From Gammaproteobacteria bacterium (GTDB lineage: Bacteria > Pseudomonadota > Gammaproteobacteria > Burkholderiales > Sulfuricellaceae), in contig JAHJJI010000140.1 of the NCBI GenBank assembly GCA_018823025.1, positions 1-64,000 of the forward strand: a stretch of 64,000 nucleotides of DNA, in the 5' to 3' direction. A model generated the notes under the pieces. The model did not search any database. It was given only the letters and a program-made list of their open reading frames with translations, and was not told where the DNA came from. The position numbers and the translations under genes were made by a program. Shown piece by piece: positions 22,101 through 31,281 of the stretch. Position 1 is the stretch's first letter; every line of letters begins with the position of its first letter.

Positions 22101-22447
22101 CCAGCGTAAGACAGCATGTGGGCGAAATCCAGCAATCCCACCGCCAGAAAAGCGCATGAAAGCAGCACAATATTGATCGGGCGCTCAACACTGTACGCAT
22201 TCCACCCAATACCGAACACCAGCACCGCCACTACAATGGCGAAAGTTTCCATGAAACTATGCAGTGGAAGATACCTGGAAAGGCCCTGAAAGGCGTGCGC
22301 TGGCGGAGCAAGCCAAACTGCAATAAAAAGCACTGCGAGAAAGAAAAACAGCCACCCAACCTGGCGCAGACCAAAGCCACCTGTTGACACGTTCAGAACG
22401 CCATCGACCGTTACCTCTTTCCCCTTTGTATCACCTGCAACTATCAT
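19109..22447 (-). CDS. Membrane sensor diguanylate cyclase/phosphodiesterase (MASE3-like, PAS repeats, GGDEF, EAL)
   Basis: Multi-TM N-terminus ([26 protein letters not shown]), PAS/[46 protein letters not shown]. Confidence 0.94.
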   Translation of the reverse strand: [1112 protein letters not shown]

Positions 22448-22600
22448 TGTTCCACTTTCTGTAAGGGCTATGATTTAATCTGCCGTAAGAGGACATGCCC
22501 TCATTACCCTTTTTATTTATATGGATATTCTATGCTGCCGACTCTAAGGGAAGAGAATGAATTGTGCAACCTACCCGTTGACACTCGCTGATACAGATCA

Positions 22601-22876
22601 ATGAATACCAGCCACCACCTGAGAATTTATGGCCATGTTCAGGGCGTATGCTTCCGCGAGTCCATGTACCGCAAGGCTCGGCAGCTCGGCATCACCGGCT
22701 GGGTCAGAAATCGCAGCGACGGCTCAGTGGAAGCAATAATTCAGGGAGCGCCGGAAGTGGTCAGCGCCATGATCGAATGGGCCAGGAGAGGGCCGGACAT
22801 GGCGCAGGTAGAAGGGGTGGAAATCAGTGCGGGCAGCGGCGAGTATACCGATTTTGAGAGGCTGAATACTGCGTGA
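22601..22876 (+). CDS. acyP: Acylphosphatase
   Basis: LRIYGHVQGVCFRESMYRKARQLGITGWVRNRSDGSVEAIIQG. Confidence 0.95.
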   Translation: MNTSHHLRIYGHVQGVCFRESMYRKARQLGITGWVRNRSDGSVEAIIQGAPEVVSAMIEWARRGPDMAQVEGVEISAGSGEYTDFERLNTA

Positions 22877-22895
22877 AGAGTGGTAAGCAACCGAG

Positions 22896-23369
22896 TTAGA
22901 ACAAGGATCTAAGAATGCCCAGGTAAGCGACCGCATCCGGCCCACCCTCGGCGGGTGCCCAGGATGCCTTTTCTGCAGGCTCCAGTGCCTTATAGGGGCC
23001 GGCTTTGGCCTCGAAGAACAGGCTGCCAGACTCCAGGGCCACCAAGGAATGAAACACGCCATGAGGAATGTTCACCCCCACCGCCTCACCACCCGGAGCC
23101 AGAATTGCCGTCCCGGTCACTTTTCCTTCATGGTCGAAGAAAACGACACCGAACCGACCCGCGAGCGCGATGATGGACTCATCCTTGCTCGCATCCAGGT
23201 GGCAATGCGGCGGGATATATGAATCCGGTTCCATCGCATTGAGCAGTCGATGACTCGCTTCTGTCTCTGCGGCATGGAAATTGAAATTCTTGCGCCGACG
23301 CGACGCGGCCCGCGCTTCTGACGAAACGCGGTTGAATAATTCACGATTGATGATCTGCGGAATATTCAT
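22896..23369 (-). CDS. WbuC-family cupin-fold protein
   Basis: NFNFHAAETEASHRLLNAMEPDSYIPPHCHLDASKDESIIALAGRFGVVFFD; start chosen at MNIPQIINREL. Confidence 0.8.
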   Translation of the reverse strand: MNIPQIINRELFNRVSSEARAASRRRKNFNFHAAETEASHRLLNAMEPDSYIPPHCHLDASKDESIIALAGRFGVVFFDHEGKVTGTAILAPGGEAVGVNIPHGVFHSLVALESGSLFFEAKAGPYKALEPAEKASWAPAEGGPDAVAYLGILRSLF

Positions 23370-23400
23370 GCGAACAATGCTATCCATGCGTGAAAAAAGC

Positions 23401-23433
23401 AAAAAAAAAACGCGGTTCACCTAAGTGACCGCG
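23401..23433 (-). terminator. Intrinsic terminator downstream of dnaE
   Basis: Minus strand CGCGGTCACttagGTGAACCGCG followed by a T10 run. Confidence 0.8.
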
Positions 23434-23569
23434 CTTAAAATCCACCAAAAAAGGAGGATGGAGGAGACAACACCGGAACAACTCACAATTGATGAGTAAT
23501 TCAAGTTATTAGAATTATCTAATATTCTCATATTATTTGCAACCATTAATTGAAGAATATTTAATGCAC

Positions 23570-26500
23570 CTAATATTGAATGGCGGAATTCTCGCCACCG
23601 ATGCAATCAGCCAACGACGCTAACAGATTGTCCTTGAGCTTCACACGCCAGCCTTCACCCAGTTCCAGCTCGCAGCTCGCCGTGGTGTTGCAATAGCCGA
23701 TTCGCACCCTGCACCCTGCCTGATCCCGGTAGCCGGATAGAATTTCGCGTAATTTGTCCGTATTGGCGGGCGCCATGCACGACAACCGTAACAGCTTGGC
23801 GAAACGCGTACGCGCCCCAGCAAGGTCGAGCAAGCTTTCCGCAATCACACGAAATCCGCCGGAATAATCGTCCTTACTGACCTTGGCTTCAATGATCAGC
23901 AACTGGTCCTCCTTGAGAATATCCTTGTGCGCATCGAACAATTCACTGAACACTGAAACCTCAATGCGCGCAATCCCGTCCTCCAAGGAAATGAATGCCA
24001 TTTTACCGCGCCGCGTCATCTGAGTACGAATGGCATAGATCACCCCCGCCAGCCAGACCGGCTGTTGCTGCGGCGCAATGTCGGAGAGTCGGGTCTTAAT
24101 GAAGCCAGCGAGTTCCGCGCGATACGCATCGTAAGGGTGGCCGCTGAAGTAAAAACCCAGGGCTTTCTTCTCGTTTGTCAGCTGCTCAATCATTGGCCAG
24201 GGCTGCGCATCCACCATGGCATCGGGCCGACTTTCCGCACCGCCATCATCCATGGCATCGAACAGGCTGTTCTGGAGAATATCGCGGTTCTCCTGTTCCG
24301 CCGCTTCCATCGCCACGCCAACGCTCGCCAGCAGGCTCGCCCGGTTTTCGTTGAGGGTGTCGAATGCACCGGCGCGCACCAGGGACTCGATCACGCGGCG
24401 GTTGACGGTGCGCTTGTCCACCCGGCGGCAAAAGTCGAACAGGCTGGTGAACGGCCCGTCTTTTTCACGCGCCGCGACGATGACGCTGATCGCCGCTTCG
24501 CCGGTACCCTTGACGGCGCCAAGACCATAGCGGACCTCGGTCATGGAGACCGGCTCGAAACGGTAGCCGGAGACATTCACATCCGGCGCCAGCACCTTCA
24601 CCTTGTTGACCAGGGTGTCCTCGTAGAACACTTTGAGCTGGTCGGTGTTGTCCAACTCTGAAGACAGCGTCGCCGCCATGAAGGCCGAGGTGTGGTGAGC
24701 CTTGAGCCAGGCGGTCTGGTAGGAAATCACCGCGTAAGCAGCGGTGTGGGACTTGTTGAAGCCATATTCGGCGAACTTCGCCATCAGATCGAACAGGCTG
24801 TTGGCGAGCTTCTCCGGGTAATCTTTCTTGAGCGCGCCCTCGACGAACAGGCTGCGATGCTTGTCCATCTCCTCCTGCTTCTTCTTGCCCATTGCGCGCC
24901 GCAGCAAGTCTGCCCCGCCCAAGGTGTAGCCGCCGATGATCTGGGAGATCTGCATCACCTGTTCCTGGTAGACGATCACACCGTAAGTCGGTGCGAGGCA
25001 GGGTTGCAGGTCAGGGTGAAAGTAGTCGATCGTCTGCTTGCCCTTCTTGCGCAGGATGAAGTCGTCCACCATGCCCGAGCCCAATGGCCCCGGCCGGTAG
25101 AGTGCGAGCACGGCAATGATGTCCTCGAAACGGTCAGGCTGGAGCTTGGACAACAGCTTCTTCATACCCTCAGATTCAAGCTGGAACACCGCTGTGGTGT
25201 TAGCCTTCCTCAATACCTCATACGCTGCCGGATCGTCGAAATGCTGGGTATCCAGGGGTTGATCGAAGCTCGGGTCGAGCTTCTTGATGTACTTGAGGGC
25301 AAGTTCGATGATAGTCAGGTTGCGCAGACCGAGAAAGTCGAACTTGACCAAGCCAACAGCCTCCACGTCGTCCTTGTCGAACTGGCTAACCACGTTGTCG
25401 GCGTTGGGCGGCTGGTACAGCGGGCAGAAATCGGTCAGCTTGCCGGGCGCGATCAACACACCACCGGCATGCATGCCAACGTTGCGTGTCAACCCTTCGA
25501 GCTTGCGCGCCAGAATAAACAGTTCGCGCACCTCCTCCTCGTTGTCGTAGCGCTCCTTGAGTTGGGGCTCCATCGTCAGCGCCTCGTCCAGCGAATACTG
25601 CTTGCCGGGCGCAGCCGGAATCAGCTTGGAAAGCTGGTCGCAGAAGTTGTAAGGCAGGTCCAGCACCCGCCCCACGTCACGCACCACCGCCTTGGCCGCC
25701 ATGGTACCGAAAGTGGCAATTTGCGAAACGGCGTCCGCACCGTACTTCTCGCGCACGTATTCGATGACCTTATAACGGGTTTCCTGGCAGAAATCGATAT
25801 CGAAGTCAGGCATCGACACCCGCTCCGGATTGAGAAAGCGCTCGAACAGCAGGGCATAGCGCAACGGGTCGAGGTCGGTGATGCCGAGACTGTAGGCAAC
25901 CAGCGAACCCGCGCCGGAGCCGCGCCCCGGGCCAACCGGCACACCGTTGTGTTTACCCCAGGTAATAAAGTCAGCCACAATCAGGAAGTAACCTGGGAAA
26001 CCCATCTGGATGATGGTCCCAAGCTCGATCTTGAGCCTGTCGGTATAGACGGGATACTGCTCAGCCCGCTTCGCCTCGTCGGGATAGAGCTCTTTCATGC
26101 GCTCTGCCAGTCCCTCCTCCGCCCGTTGGCACAGGTAGTCGTCCAGGGTCATCCCTTCCGGTACCGGGAACAGTGGCAGCTTGCTATTACCCAGTTCGAC
26201 ACTGAGATTGCAGCGCTTGGCGATTTCGACACTGTTGGCGAGCGCCTCGGGAATATCAGCAAACAGCTCAGCCATCTCCGCCTGGGTCTTGAAGTACTGC
26301 TGCTCGGTGAAGACGCGCGGACGCCGCTTGTCCGCCAGCATATAGCCCTCGGAAATGCACACTCGCGCCTCGTGGGCTTTGTAGTCATCGAGCGCAAGAA
26401 ACTCGATCGGGTGGGTCGCTACCACTGGCAAGTGCAATTCCGAAGCCAGTCTCAGCGCGAGTCGCACATGGACATCGGCCTGGGGTAGTCCGGTACGCTG

Positions 26501-27013
26501 CAACTCGAGGTAAAACGCGCCGGGAAACAGGTGCTGCCACTCTGCTGCGAGTTCCTGTGCCTGCGTACGGTTGTCCTGCAACAACGCCTGGCCGACATCG
26601 CCGAAGTGCGCGCCTGAGAGCGCGATCAGGCCATCGCTGCCGCCGCCTTCGAACCATTCGCGGCGCACCTCCGCCCGACCGCGATGCTGGTTGCTGCGAT
26701 AGGCGCGCGTGAGCAGATCGCACAGACGCAAGTACCCCTGCCGGTTGCGACACAGCAGAAGCAGGCGATGAGGCTGGTCGCGATTAGCCTCGTTACTGAT
26801 CCACACATCGCAGCCGATGATCGGCTTGATGCCCTTGCCGCGCGCGGCCTGGTAAAACTTCACCATGCCGAACAGATTGCTGAGATCTGTCAGCGCCAGC
26901 GCCGGCATCCGGTCGGCGACGGCGAAGCCGACTGCGTCATTGATGCGCACGATGCCGTCGACAATCGAATACTCGCTGTGCAGTCGGAGGTGGATAAAGG
27001 AAGGGGCAATCAT
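23570..27013 (-). CDS. dnaE: DNA polymerase III subunit alpha
   Basis: FIHLRLHSEYSIVDGIVRI (PHP), PDFDIDFCQETRYKVIEYV, GPGRGSGAGSLVAYSLGITDLDPL. Confidence 0.98.
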   Translation of the reverse strand: MIAPSFIHLRLHSEYSIVDGIVRINDAVGFAVADRMPALALTDLSNLFGMVKFYQAARGKGIKPIIGCDVWISNEANRDQPHRLLLLCRNRQGYLRLCDLLTRAYRSNQHRGRAEVRREWFEGGGSDGLIALSGAHFGDVGQALLQDNRTQAQELAAEWQHLFPGAFYLELQRTGLPQADVHVRLALRLASELHLPVVATHPIEFLALDDYKAHEARVCISEGYMLADKRRPRVFTEQQYFKTQAEMAELFADIPEALANSVEIAKRCNLSVELGNSKLPLFPVPEGMTLDDYLCQRAEEGLAERMKELYPDEAKRAEQYPVYTDRLKIELGTIIQMGFPGYFLIVADFITWGKHNGVPVGPGRGSGAGSLVAYSLGITDLDPLRYALLFERFLNPERVSMPDFDIDFCQETRYKVIEYVREKYGADAVSQIATFGTMAAKAVVRDVGRVLDLPYNFCDQLSKLIPAAPGKQYSLDEALTMEPQLKERYDNEEEVRELFILARKLEGLTRNVGMHAGGVLIAPGKLTDFCPLYQPPNADNVVSQFDKDDVEAVGLVKFDFLGLRNLTIIELALKYIKKLDPSFDQPLDTQHFDDPAAYEVLRKANTTAVFQLESEGMKKLLSKLQPDRFEDIIAVLALYRPGPLGSGMVDDFILRKKGKQTIDYFHPDLQPCLAPTYGVIVYQEQVMQISQIIGGYTLGGADLLRRAMGKKKQEEMDKHRSLFVEGALKKDYPEKLANSLFDLMAKFAEYGFNKSHTAAYAVISYQTAWLKAHHTSAFMAATLSSELDNTDQLKVFYEDTLVNKVKVLAPDVNVSGYRFEPVSMTEVRYGLGAVKGTGEAAISVIVAAREKDGPFTSLFDFCRRVDKRTVNRRVIESLVRAGAFDTLNENRASLLASVGVAMEAAEQENRDILQNSLFDAMDDGGAESRPDAMVDAQPWPMIEQLTNEKKALGFYFSGHPYDAYRAELAGFIKTRLSDIAPQQQPVWLAGVIYAIRTQMTRRGKMAFISLEDGIARIEVSVFSELFDAHKDILKEDQLLIIEAKVSKDDYSGGFRVIAESLLDLAGARTRFAKLLRLSCMAPANTDKLREILSGYRDQAGCRVRIGYCNTTASCELELGEGWRVKLKDNLLASLADCIGGENSAIQY

Positions 27014-27030
27014 GATGGTATAATTTTACC

Positions 27031-28380
27031 ATGATGATGAAGACCCCCGAACTTTTACTCCCCGCCGGCAGCCTGGAAAAAATGCGCTACGCCTTCGCCT
27101 ATGGCGCGGATGCTGTCTATGCTGGCCAACCCCGCTACTCCCTGCGCGCCCGCAACAACGAATTTGGCCTGGAGGAACTGGGAACAGGGATCGCCGAGGC
27201 GCATGCACTGGGCAAGAAATTTTTTGTCGCCAGTAACCTGACGCCGCACAACGCCAAGCTCAAGACCTATATGGCGGATATGGCACCGGTCATCGCCATG
27301 AAGCCGGATGCCCTGATCATGGCCGACCCCGGCCTGATCATGATGGTGCGCGAGGCGTGGCCGGAAATCCCGGTACACCTGTCGGTGCAAGCCAATACCG
27401 TCAATTACGCTGCAGTGAAATTCTGGCAAAGGCTGGGCTTGACGCGGGTAATCCTGTCGCGCGAAATTTCCCTGGATGAAATCGCCGAGATCCGCCAGCA
27501 ATGTCCCGACATGGAGCTTGAAGTATTCGTCCATGGCGCCCTGTGCATTGCCTATTCCGGTCGCTGCCTGCTATCCGGCTACTTCAACCACCGCGATGCC
27601 AACCAGGGTACCTGCACCAACTCCTGCCGCTGGGACTACAAGGTTCAGGAAGCGCAGGAAGACGCAGCGGGCGTGATCCGTGAAACCGAATTCGATTTCA
27701 ACAAGGCCATGGGCGAATACGGCCTTACCGCTTGTGGCGACCAGCAACGCCACCCACTCGCCGACAAGGTATGGATGATCGAGGAAAGCAAGCGCCCAGA
27801 CGAACTGATGCCGGTACTCGAGGACGAACACGGCACCTACATCATGAACTCGAAGGACCTGCGCGCAGTGGAGCATGTTGCCCGACTGGCTGAAATCGGC
27901 GTGGATTCCCTGAAAATCGAAGGGCGAACAAAATCGGCCTACTACGTGGTGCGCACGGCCCAGATTTACCGCCAGGCGATCGACGATGCCGTTGCGGGTC
28001 GTGAATTCAACACAGCACATTTGAGCGCGCTGGAAAACCTCGCCAACCGTGGCTACACTGATGGCTTTTACCAGCGCCACCATACCGTTGAATACCAGAA
28101 CTATCTCACCGGCCAATCGGAAAGCGTGCGGCAGATGTATGTCGGCGACATCGTCGCCTATGACTCGACCCGAAAAATGGCGAAGGTGGTAGTAAAAAAC
28201 CGCTTCGCCGTGGGTGACCGACTGGAACTCATCCATCCCGCCGGCAATCGTGAGATGGTGCTGGAACAAATCCTTAACCAGAAAGGCGCTTCCATAATGG
28301 AAGCCCCGGGTAGCGGCTGGGTGGTTCACATCCCGCTCAGCGACAATGTCGACAGAGCGATGCTGGCGAGGTTTATTTAA
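27031..28380 (+). CDS. trhP: U32-family prephenate-dependent tRNA hydroxylation protein (YegQ/TrhP)
   Basis: PELLLPAGSLEKMRYAFAYGADAVYAGQPRYSLRARNNEF; GALCIAYSGRCLLSGYFNHRDANQGTCTNSCRW. Confidence 0.94.
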   Translation: MMMKTPELLLPAGSLEKMRYAFAYGADAVYAGQPRYSLRARNNEFGLEELGTGIAEAHALGKKFFVASNLTPHNAKLKTYMADMAPVIAMKPDALIMADPGLIMMVREAWPEIPVHLSVQANTVNYAAVKFWQRLGLTRVILSREISLDEIAEIRQQCPDMELEVFVHGALCIAYSGRCLLSGYFNHRDANQGTCTNSCRWDYKVQEAQEDAAGVIRETEFDFNKAMGEYGLTACGDQQRHPLADKVWMIEESKRPDELMPVLEDEHGTYIMNSKDLRAVEHVARLAEIGVDSLKIEGRTKSAYYVVRTAQIYRQAIDDAVAGREFNTAHLSALENLANRGYTDGFYQRHHTVEYQNYLTGQSESVRQMYVGDIVAYDSTRKMAKVVVKNRFAVGDRLELIHPAGNREMVLEQILNQKGASIMEAPGSGWVVHIPLSDNVDRAMLARFI

Positions 28381-28446
28381 TTTTGGGTGATTTACCCACC
28401 ACGGCAACATTTCAGTAAAGTCTGAGAACGCTGACTAGCCTATAAC

Positions 28447-29676
28447 ATGCTAAAAAAAATTGCTGTTAAACATCTCCGGCTGGGAATGCATCTCCATGAA
28501 CTTTGCGGTTCCTGGATGGAACACCCCTTTTGGCGCACCAAATTCCTCCTCAAGGATCCAAATGACATTCGTCTCATCATCGATAGCGGCATCACGGAAG
28601 TCTGGATCGATGTAAAAATTGGCCTCGATGTTGAACAAGGCATCGCGGCCTCTGAAACCGAAACCAAAGAAGAAGTGTCTGCCGAGGTCGATAAGGTCCT
28701 GATCCAGTCCGCTTCTCGCGACTATCCGGTCAAGCTGGTTTCGATGGCTGAAGAAGTGAAGCGAGCAGCCAAGATATGCGCCAAATCGAAAGAAGCCGTC
28801 GTCTCCATGTTTCAGGAAGTGCGCATGGGCAAGGCAATTTCCGCCGAGGCCGCGAGCGAACTGGTGGATGAAATTTCCTCCTCAGTAATGCGCAACCCTG
28901 GTGCGCTAATCAGTCTCGCACGACTAAAAACCGCAGATGACTATACTTATATGCACTCAGTTGCCGTCTGCGCCCTGATGGTGTCGTTAGCTCGCCAACT
29001 CAAGCTCGACGACAAGCAGACCCGTGAAGCCGGCATGGCCGGGCTATTGCACGATCTTGGCAAAGCCATGATACCCATGGAAATACTCAACAAACCGGGC
29101 AAGCTGACTGATGAAGAATTTGACCTCATCAAGACCCACCCGACAGAAGGCCATCGCCTGTTGGTCGAAGGGGGCTCCGTGGGTGAGGTTTCGCTAGACG
29201 TCTGCCTGCACCACCATGAAAAGGTTGATGGGCGCGGATATCCGCATCAACTGAAGGACGAGCAGATCAGTCTTTTTTCCAAAATGGGCGCCGTCTGTGA
29301 TGTCTATGACGCCATCACCTCCAACCGCCCCTACAAGACTGGTTGGGACCCGGCCGAATCAATCCGCAAGATGACCGAGTGGTGCAACGGCCACTTTGAC
29401 ACGAAAGTCTTTCAGAGTTTCATCAAGAGCATCGGCATCTACCCCATCGGGTCGCTGGTGCGCCTCTCGTCCGGGCGCCTCGCGGTAGTGACCGAGCAGT
29501 CAGAAAAATCGCTGCTGACTCCGAACGTCAAAGTTTTCTTCTCAACCAAGGCTAATGCTTACATTCAACCCGAGGTGATCTATCTCTCTCGCCCCGGCAC
29601 CACCGAAAAGATTGTCAGTCGAGAAGATGCAGCGACATGGGGGATAAAGAATCTCGATCAGTTTTGGACTGTGTAA
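28447..29676 (+). CDS. HD-GYP domain phosphodiesterase with DUF3391-like N-terminus
   Basis: LLHDLGKAMIP, HHHEKVDGRGYPHQL, DVYDAITSNRPYK. Confidence 0.93.
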   Translation: MLKKIAVKHLRLGMHLHELCGSWMEHPFWRTKFLLKDPNDIRLIIDSGITEVWIDVKIGLDVEQGIAASETETKEEVSAEVDKVLIQSASRDYPVKLVSMAEEVKRAAKICAKSKEAVVSMFQEVRMGKAISAEAASELVDEISSSVMRNPGALISLARLKTADDYTYMHSVAVCALMVSLARQLKLDDKQTREAGMAGLLHDLGKAMIPMEILNKPGKLTDEEFDLIKTHPTEGHRLLVEGGSVGEVSLDVCLHHHEKVDGRGYPHQLKDEQISLFSKMGAVCDVYDAITSNRPYKTGWDPAESIRKMTEWCNGHFDTKVFQSFIKSIGIYPIGSLVRLSSGRLAVVTEQSEKSLLTPNVKVFFSTKANAYIQPEVIYLSRPGTTEKIVSREDAATWGIKNLDQFWTV

Positions 29677-29795
29677 TTTCCTGCGCCAGTGCGAGTTACT
29701 GGGACTTAGAATATGAAGTTGAGTGAGTTGCAGCAAGCTCGACCAATAAGTTAGCCGGAATACTCAAGAATAAGCATTCTCCAGAATTGGCAAAG

Positions 29796-29831
29796 ATAAA
29801 AAGGCCCAGGAATAAAACTGGGCCTTTTTAT
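29796..29831. terminator. Bidirectional intrinsic terminator
   Basis: ATAAAAAGGCCCAGgaataaaaCTGGGCCTTTTTAT between convergent genes. Confidence 0.9.
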
Positions 29832-29882
29832 CTCCAGCCGCTTCGAATTCCGTCTGACTTTATCTGCAAACGATCATGAAGG

Positions 29883-31079
29883 CTAGACTTCACCCTCCGG
29901 CGTGGCGTAGATCTTGTGTATGCTGATATCAGCACCGTTGAACTCCTCTTCCGGGTCCAACCGTATCCCCACCAGCTTCTTGAGTAGTCCATAAACCACA
30001 AAACTGCCAACCAGAGCGATAGCTATACCCATCAGGGTACCTATCAGTTGCGCGGCAAAACTCACGTTGCCGATGCCTCCCAACGCCTTGAGACCAAATA
30101 TCCCGGCTGCGATTCCACCCCATGCGCCGCACAGGCCATGCAGCGGCCAGACTCCGAGCACATCGTCGATTTTCCATTTGTTTTGGGTCAGGGTAAACGC
30201 CCACACAAACAGCGCACCCGCCACCCCTCCGGTAATCAGCGCACCCAATGGGTGCATCAGGTCGGAACCGGCACACACCGCCACCAGACCGGCGAGCGGT
30301 CCGTTATGCACGAAGCCGGGGTCATTCCTGCCCACCACCAGCGCGGCGAGAATACCACCGACCATCGCCATCAGCGAATTCACCGCCACCAGGCCACTCA
30401 CAGCGTCTATGGTCTGCGCCGACATGACATTGAAGCCGAACCAGCCAACCGTCAGTATCCACGCACCCAATGCCAAAAATGGAATGCTTGAGGGGGGATG
30501 GGCAGCCACCATGCCATCCTTGGAATAGCGACCACGCCGTGCGCCAAGCAACAGCACTGCCGGCAACGCAATCCAGCCGCCCATGGCGTGTACCACCACG
30601 GAACCGGCAAAGTCATGGAATTCCGCCCCGAAAGTTCCTTTGAGCCAGTCCTGCACACCGAAGTGGTGATTCCATACGATGCCCTCGAAGAAGGGGTAAA
30701 TAAAACCCACCAGAAGGAAAGTGGCCGCCAGTTGCGGATTAAATCTGGCACGCTCGGCGATGCCGCCGGAAACGATAGCCGGAATCGCCGCGGCAAAAGT
30801 CAGCAGGAAGAAGAATTTAACCAGATCATAACCGCTCTTCTGAGCCAGCACTTCGGCACCGGAAAAGAAATTCACCCCATAAGCGATGCTATAACCGATA
30901 AAGAAGTAAGCAATGGTGGAAATGGCGAAATCGACCATGATTTTCACCAGGGCGTTGACCTGATTTTTCTTGCGCACCGTACCCAGTTCCAGAAAGGCGA
31001 AGCCTGCGTGCATCGCCAGCACCATGATTGCGCCCAGAAGGATGAACAATACGTCGCTGCCAGTCTTCAGATTTTCCAT
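29883..31079 (-). CDS. amt: Ammonium transporter
   Basis: 11-TM Amt pattern; LMHAGFAFLELGTVRKKNQVNALVKIMVDFAIS; DFAGSVVVHAMGG; GVWPLHGLCGAWGGIAAGIFG. Confidence 0.95.
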   Translation of the reverse strand: MENLKTGSDVLFILLGAIMVLAMHAGFAFLELGTVRKKNQVNALVKIMVDFAISTIAYFFIGYSIAYGVNFFSGAEVLAQKSGYDLVKFFFLLTFAAAIPAIVSGGIAERARFNPQLAATFLLVGFIYPFFEGIVWNHHFGVQDWLKGTFGAEFHDFAGSVVVHAMGGWIALPAVLLLGARRGRYSKDGMVAAHPPSSIPFLALGAWILTVGWFGFNVMSAQTIDAVSGLVAVNSLMAMVGGILAALVVGRNDPGFVHNGPLAGLVAVCAGSDLMHPLGALITGGVAGALFVWAFTLTQNKWKIDDVLGVWPLHGLCGAWGGIAAGIFGLKALGGIGNVSFAAQLIGTLMGIAIALVGSFVVYGLLKKLVGIRLDPEEEFNGADISIHKIYATPEGEV

Positions 31080-31111
31080 CGTTACTCCAGAAATATAGTT
31101 TCACCCAAAAA

Positions 31112-31128
31112 TAGCAATAATTGAGCCA
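31112..31128 (-). promoter_or_regulatory. Sigma54 -24/-12 promoter of amt
   Basis: Minus strand TGGCTCAATTATTGCTA: GG and GC with 10-nt spacing, 33 nt upstream of the amt ATG. Confidence 0.7.
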
Positions 31129-31182
31129 GTATTGCATACCCCGTTTTGAAAGGAACCTTCCCTAACAGCACACTTAAATGGC

Positions 31183-31227
31183 GCACCAGTTTAGTGCAAT
31201 TGCCCATTATGCGCCCCGTAATGGTGC
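31183..31227. promoter_or_regulatory. Tandem NtrC-like binding sites upstream of amt
   Basis: GCACCagtttAGTGC (31183-31197) and GCCCCgtaatGGTGC (31213-31227), each 9/10 to GCACC-N5-GGTGC, 30 bp apart. Confidence 0.65.
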
Positions 31228-31281
31228 TGAATTGAACAAGTAAATTGACAACATGCCGCCAGCTGATAGTATTAAAGCACG

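Noticed and set aside
24692-26488. 598-aa ORF antisense to dnaE
   Set aside because: Mirror of the highly confident dnaE coding frame; no recognisable domain; typical spurious ORF in GC-rich DNA.
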